Origin: Triops longicaudatus
Taxonomy: Eukaryota > Arthropoda > Branchiopoda > Notostraca > Triopsidae
Direction of reading: 5' to 3'
Assembly: GCA_022885665.1 (NCBI GenBank)
Contig: JAGQDJ010000612.1
Coordinates: forward strand, 1-64,000
DNA length: 64,000 nt
Part shown: one piece after another, positions 61,301-64,000 of the stretch
Layout of the letters: each line of letters starts with the position of its first letter
Numbering within the stretch: the first letter of the stretch is position 1
The notes under the pieces: model-generated
What the model was told of the DNA's origin: nothing
Databases searched by the model: none
What the model saw: only the letters and a program-made list of their open reading frames with translations
Position numbers and translations under genes: made by a program

Positions 61301-63694
61301 TTTGACTCTAAAATAGGCCCCTCTTTTTGTCTTGTTCAAAGATTAAATAATATGTCAGTGTCCCTCTGTGGTTAAGCGTCTTTGTCTATGCAAACGAAGT
61401 TTGGGCGGTCCCAAATTGGGAAACGTGAAGTGCTTGCAAGCCTTTGTCGTTTTCGGCCTAATATTTCCGCCAGAAGCCAGGGGAAAAAATAACTTTTTCC
61501 CCAGCCTTGCCACCCCAACCCCCTCTTTTAAGAAGGAGAGATTAATCTCGGGGAGTTATCTGTATGAAAGATTGAGGGCTGGCGGGTAAGGGAAGAGAAA
61601 GATGGGAAAAAATGAGACCAAGCGGTCCAAGAGAAATGATAGCTATTAAAAGGTCCGTCTAGCAAGTCCAAGATAATAGTTCGGGAGGGATGAGCTCAAA
61701 AGGAAAAAAGGACACATTGAGGGCGACATTGATGCTGCCCAGAGCGATAGAATCAGCAAGTAAATTGGTAAAGTCTTCAATGAAGCGCGTGGTGGCTTCG
61801 CTGGCGCTATTTTCTCCAAAAACCAGCCCCCAAGCGACGCATACTTTCTTCCGTCTCCGTTGTTTTATAGAGCAGGACATCCACTTTGTCTCGTCGTCAA
61901 CTGTAGCAATTTATGCGAGCAGTTTTTATGGCCGGTACCAAAAACGCTGGCAGCTAACTGGAGGAGCGAAAAAGCAAGAATTACGCCACGGAAGATGGGA
62001 ATTGGGCGCCTTCAACAAATTTCACTTCCGAGCGACCCAGAATTGACCTACAGCTTTAACCCTCGGGAACTTAATAGAATATGACAAAAAATTTATCACG
62101 AGCTTATCTCCGCTTGCAAGTCGGATGGGATCTTTGCGTTGGAAAGATGGCTCTCCTATCTTTTTGAGAGGGTTATAGCCACTCTTTTCTTTTTCTTGAG
62201 AAGAATTTTTATTTTTTGCTTTTTCCTTGGGGACTCTTTTCCGGAAGTTGGCAAGTTGTTGGTGGGGGGAAATTGCTGGCTTCCATTGATGTGTATATGG
62301 GCTTCCCAGCACTATCACCCAACCCAACACACATATATCCCGAGACAAAAATGCGCAACTTTCTTGTTTTCTGCGTTAAACTTCTCCTCGGGCCAATCTT
62401 TAAGCAGCCTAGCTTGAATACAAACCCCGCAGAATAGTCCATTCTTATCTTCCTTGGGTTTTAATTTGGTTCCTCAATAAACCCCTTCCAACAACTGTTT
62501 GTCACTTGAGAGGAATTGCTACTGTGTTGCATCCAATATCATTGGTTTACGTCAGAATCTTTTGGGGGAAAAAAGTGGAGAACACGAAACTAGCTTAAAT
62601 GAAATTCGTTAACGGTGAAGAATTGAAGGATAATGCGGCAATATTGCTGTATTCTGATATCCTTTAGGTTATTTTGCTATGCTTACAATAAGATTCGCTT
62701 CTTTGGGTTTAAATTGGTGGCTGAACAACCCCCGCAATTGTTTGTCACTTTTCCGTTGTGCTGCATTAATTGTATCTTGTATTCAGCATCCTTTTCATTG
62801 TTGTGCTCTCTTTTCCTGAAAACCGGGTGAAGCACATGAGGGGTAAGTCAGTATCTTATCTTGAAACAGGGGTCTAGGCTCAATAAAAGGTTTAATTAGC
62901 CCCCACTTCTCTCTTTCTCTCTCACCCTTGTTCCTTTTTTTGGCTTTTGCAATTCATCTTCGTAACTCGGGACAGGGACAGCATCCTGTGTTAGGAGTAG
63001 GTGTCTTGAAAGTTCTGGTTCTCGTGCGAAAATGAGAGAAATGGAGCCAAAAAGCACCCCCCTCCCCCCTTCACTTTGATTGCAGGCTTGGGCGAAGCAA
63101 TTATGCCTGGTAAAGGTGGGTTCCCAGAATAAACAATAGAGATTTAGAGTATGTGCTCCTCGACTTAGGCATGTATTATTATGTCGTCCTTGCACGCTGC
63201 GAGTTTCTTGGCTGTTGGAGATGCCGTGCTCTTTTACTTTCGGAGCTATCGATCCCTATGAGCCCTAGTGAGTGTGTATGCAAGTGTATGTGTGTAACTC
63301 CCCATACTCTTTTAAGCCATGGAAGAAGGCTTTGAGCCAATGGGTTTTTGTGTCTGGCCAGTTGCTCGAGAACTTATGAACACGTTTTCAGCACACACAC
63401 ACACACGCCACGGTAGTAATTAAAAAGAGCCTCCATTTTGGGACTTTTTCACTTTTCAGCAGCTGAGTCTTATTAGCAACCCAAAGTGTCTCTTAACTTT
63501 CTGAGTCCTTGTTTCCACTGCAACACGCTTTAGAGCGGAGAACGGCAAGAGATTCTAACTCGTGTATCTCGACGAAACGTTACGAAAGTGATTCTCGGTC
63601 GTGTCAATCAATTAGGAATCCGTGGTTGACTCAATAAAAGCGAGTTACGACATTTCATGTCAAGATGGCGTTACATGGCAATGTTGACAAGCAG
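55397..63694. other. Gene-poor region, right part
   Basis: About 8.3 kb without a supported gene. ORFs at 60290-60631, 61690-62046 and 62139-62417 have no domain and compete with equally long antisense frames. Pyrimidine-rich runs occur near 56150-56350 and 61200-61245, and a short CA repeat near 63394. Confidence 0.45.
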
Positions 63695-64000
63695 ACTCCC
63701 TCTTATCCGTCAGGTACCAGTTAACGAAACATCTTGGAAAATTGCTTTAAGATGTGTGTTAACTCAACGGCAAATTTGATCATTTAACACGTGTTAATTC
63801 AACTTAACACGTGTTAGCTAAACTCAAGTTTGGATAACTCCCTTAGATCCGTCAGGCACCAGTTCACGAAAAATCTTGGAAAATTGCATTAAGATGTGTG
63901 TTAACTCAACGACAAATTTGATAACATAACACGTGTTAATTCAAACTAACACGTGTTAGCTAAGCTCAAATGTGGATAACTCAAGTTTGGATAACTCAAA
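63695..64000. repeat. 142-bp tandem repeat with paired CACGTG palindromes
   Basis: Two copies with a 142-bp period start at 63695 (ACTCCC) and 63837, anchored by TCCGTCAGG at 63706 and 63848 and by ATCTTGGAAAATTGC and AAGATGTGTGTTAACTCAAC. Each copy has two TAACACGTGTTA palindromes with centres 20 bp apart (63790.5 and 63810.5; 63932.5 and 63952.5). A further short GGATAACTCAA duplication follows at the right edge, where the window ends. The array probably continues beyond the window. Confidence 0.85.

Noticed and set aside
61690..62046. 118-codon ORF with a Lys-rich start
   Set aside because: A similar-length antisense ORF exists over the same bases and no domain or splice signals support it.
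32009..64000. CRISPR array, rRNA operon or bacterial operon structure
   Set aside because: The window is eukaryotic with spliced genes; no spaced direct repeats of CRISPR type and no rRNA-like conserved blocks were seen. No tRNA with a convincing cloverleaf was found by eye, though a covariance-model scan would be the decisive test.

Overview
This window is eukaryotic nuclear DNA from an arthropod, most likely a crustacean close to Daphnia. The grounds are Rebers-Riddiford (RR) cuticle proteins rich in Tyr, Pro, Lys and Ala, short AT-rich introns (mostly 55-150 bp) with GT..AG ends and T-rich acceptor tracts, a complete mTOR gene, and arthropod TATA plus TCAGTT core promoters. The species is an inference. 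Gene models were built by hand-joining exons so that splice sites, codon phase and family homology all agree.

Layout. Positions 1-5.5 kb hold three cuticle genes on the minus strand, the second and third a recent tandem duplicate. Positions 6.9-9.5 kb (+) hold a six-exon acyl-CoA oxidase of the type best known from plant ACX2/ACX3. Positions 9.7-10.0 kb (-) hold a doubtful small ORF that diverges from the next gene. Positions 10.4-20.8 kb (+) hold a complete 19-exon mTOR gene (2500 codons). Positions 21.1-22.9 kb (-) hold a six-exon JKAMP-like ER membrane protein gene, tail to tail with mTOR. Positions 23.0-26.1 kb (+) hold a nine-coding-exon saccharopine dehydrogenase-like oxidoreductase with a non-coding 5' exon. 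Positions 26.4-27.3 kb (-) hold a fourth, divergent cuticle gene. Positions 28.6-32.0 kb (+) hold a 14-exon gene for a protein with six RRM domains built from a repeated exon pair.

The second half (32-64 kb) has no convincing conventional gene. It holds a decayed non-LTR retrotransposon tail (about 39.96-40.5 kb), pogo/mariner-like terminal-repeat relics, two pairs of dispersed repeats, a long poly-T run with an ambiguous base, one ORF with a strong signal-peptide start (49.8-50.0 kb, minus), one isolated GC-rich possible terminal exon (55.2-55.4 kb, minus), and at the right edge a 142-bp tandem repeat carrying paired TTAACACGTGTTAA-type palindromes. This half may be intergenic or the long introns of a gene whose exons lie outside.

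Functionally the genes are a mix: exoskeleton structure (four cuticle genes with a shared core promoter), nutrient signalling (mTOR), ER quality control (JKAMP), lipid oxidation (acyl-CoA oxidase, SCCPDH-like) and an unassigned RNA-binding protein. Nothing suggests an operon. The least familiar items are the six-RRM gene, the CACGTG palindrome repeat and the small secreted-peptide ORF.
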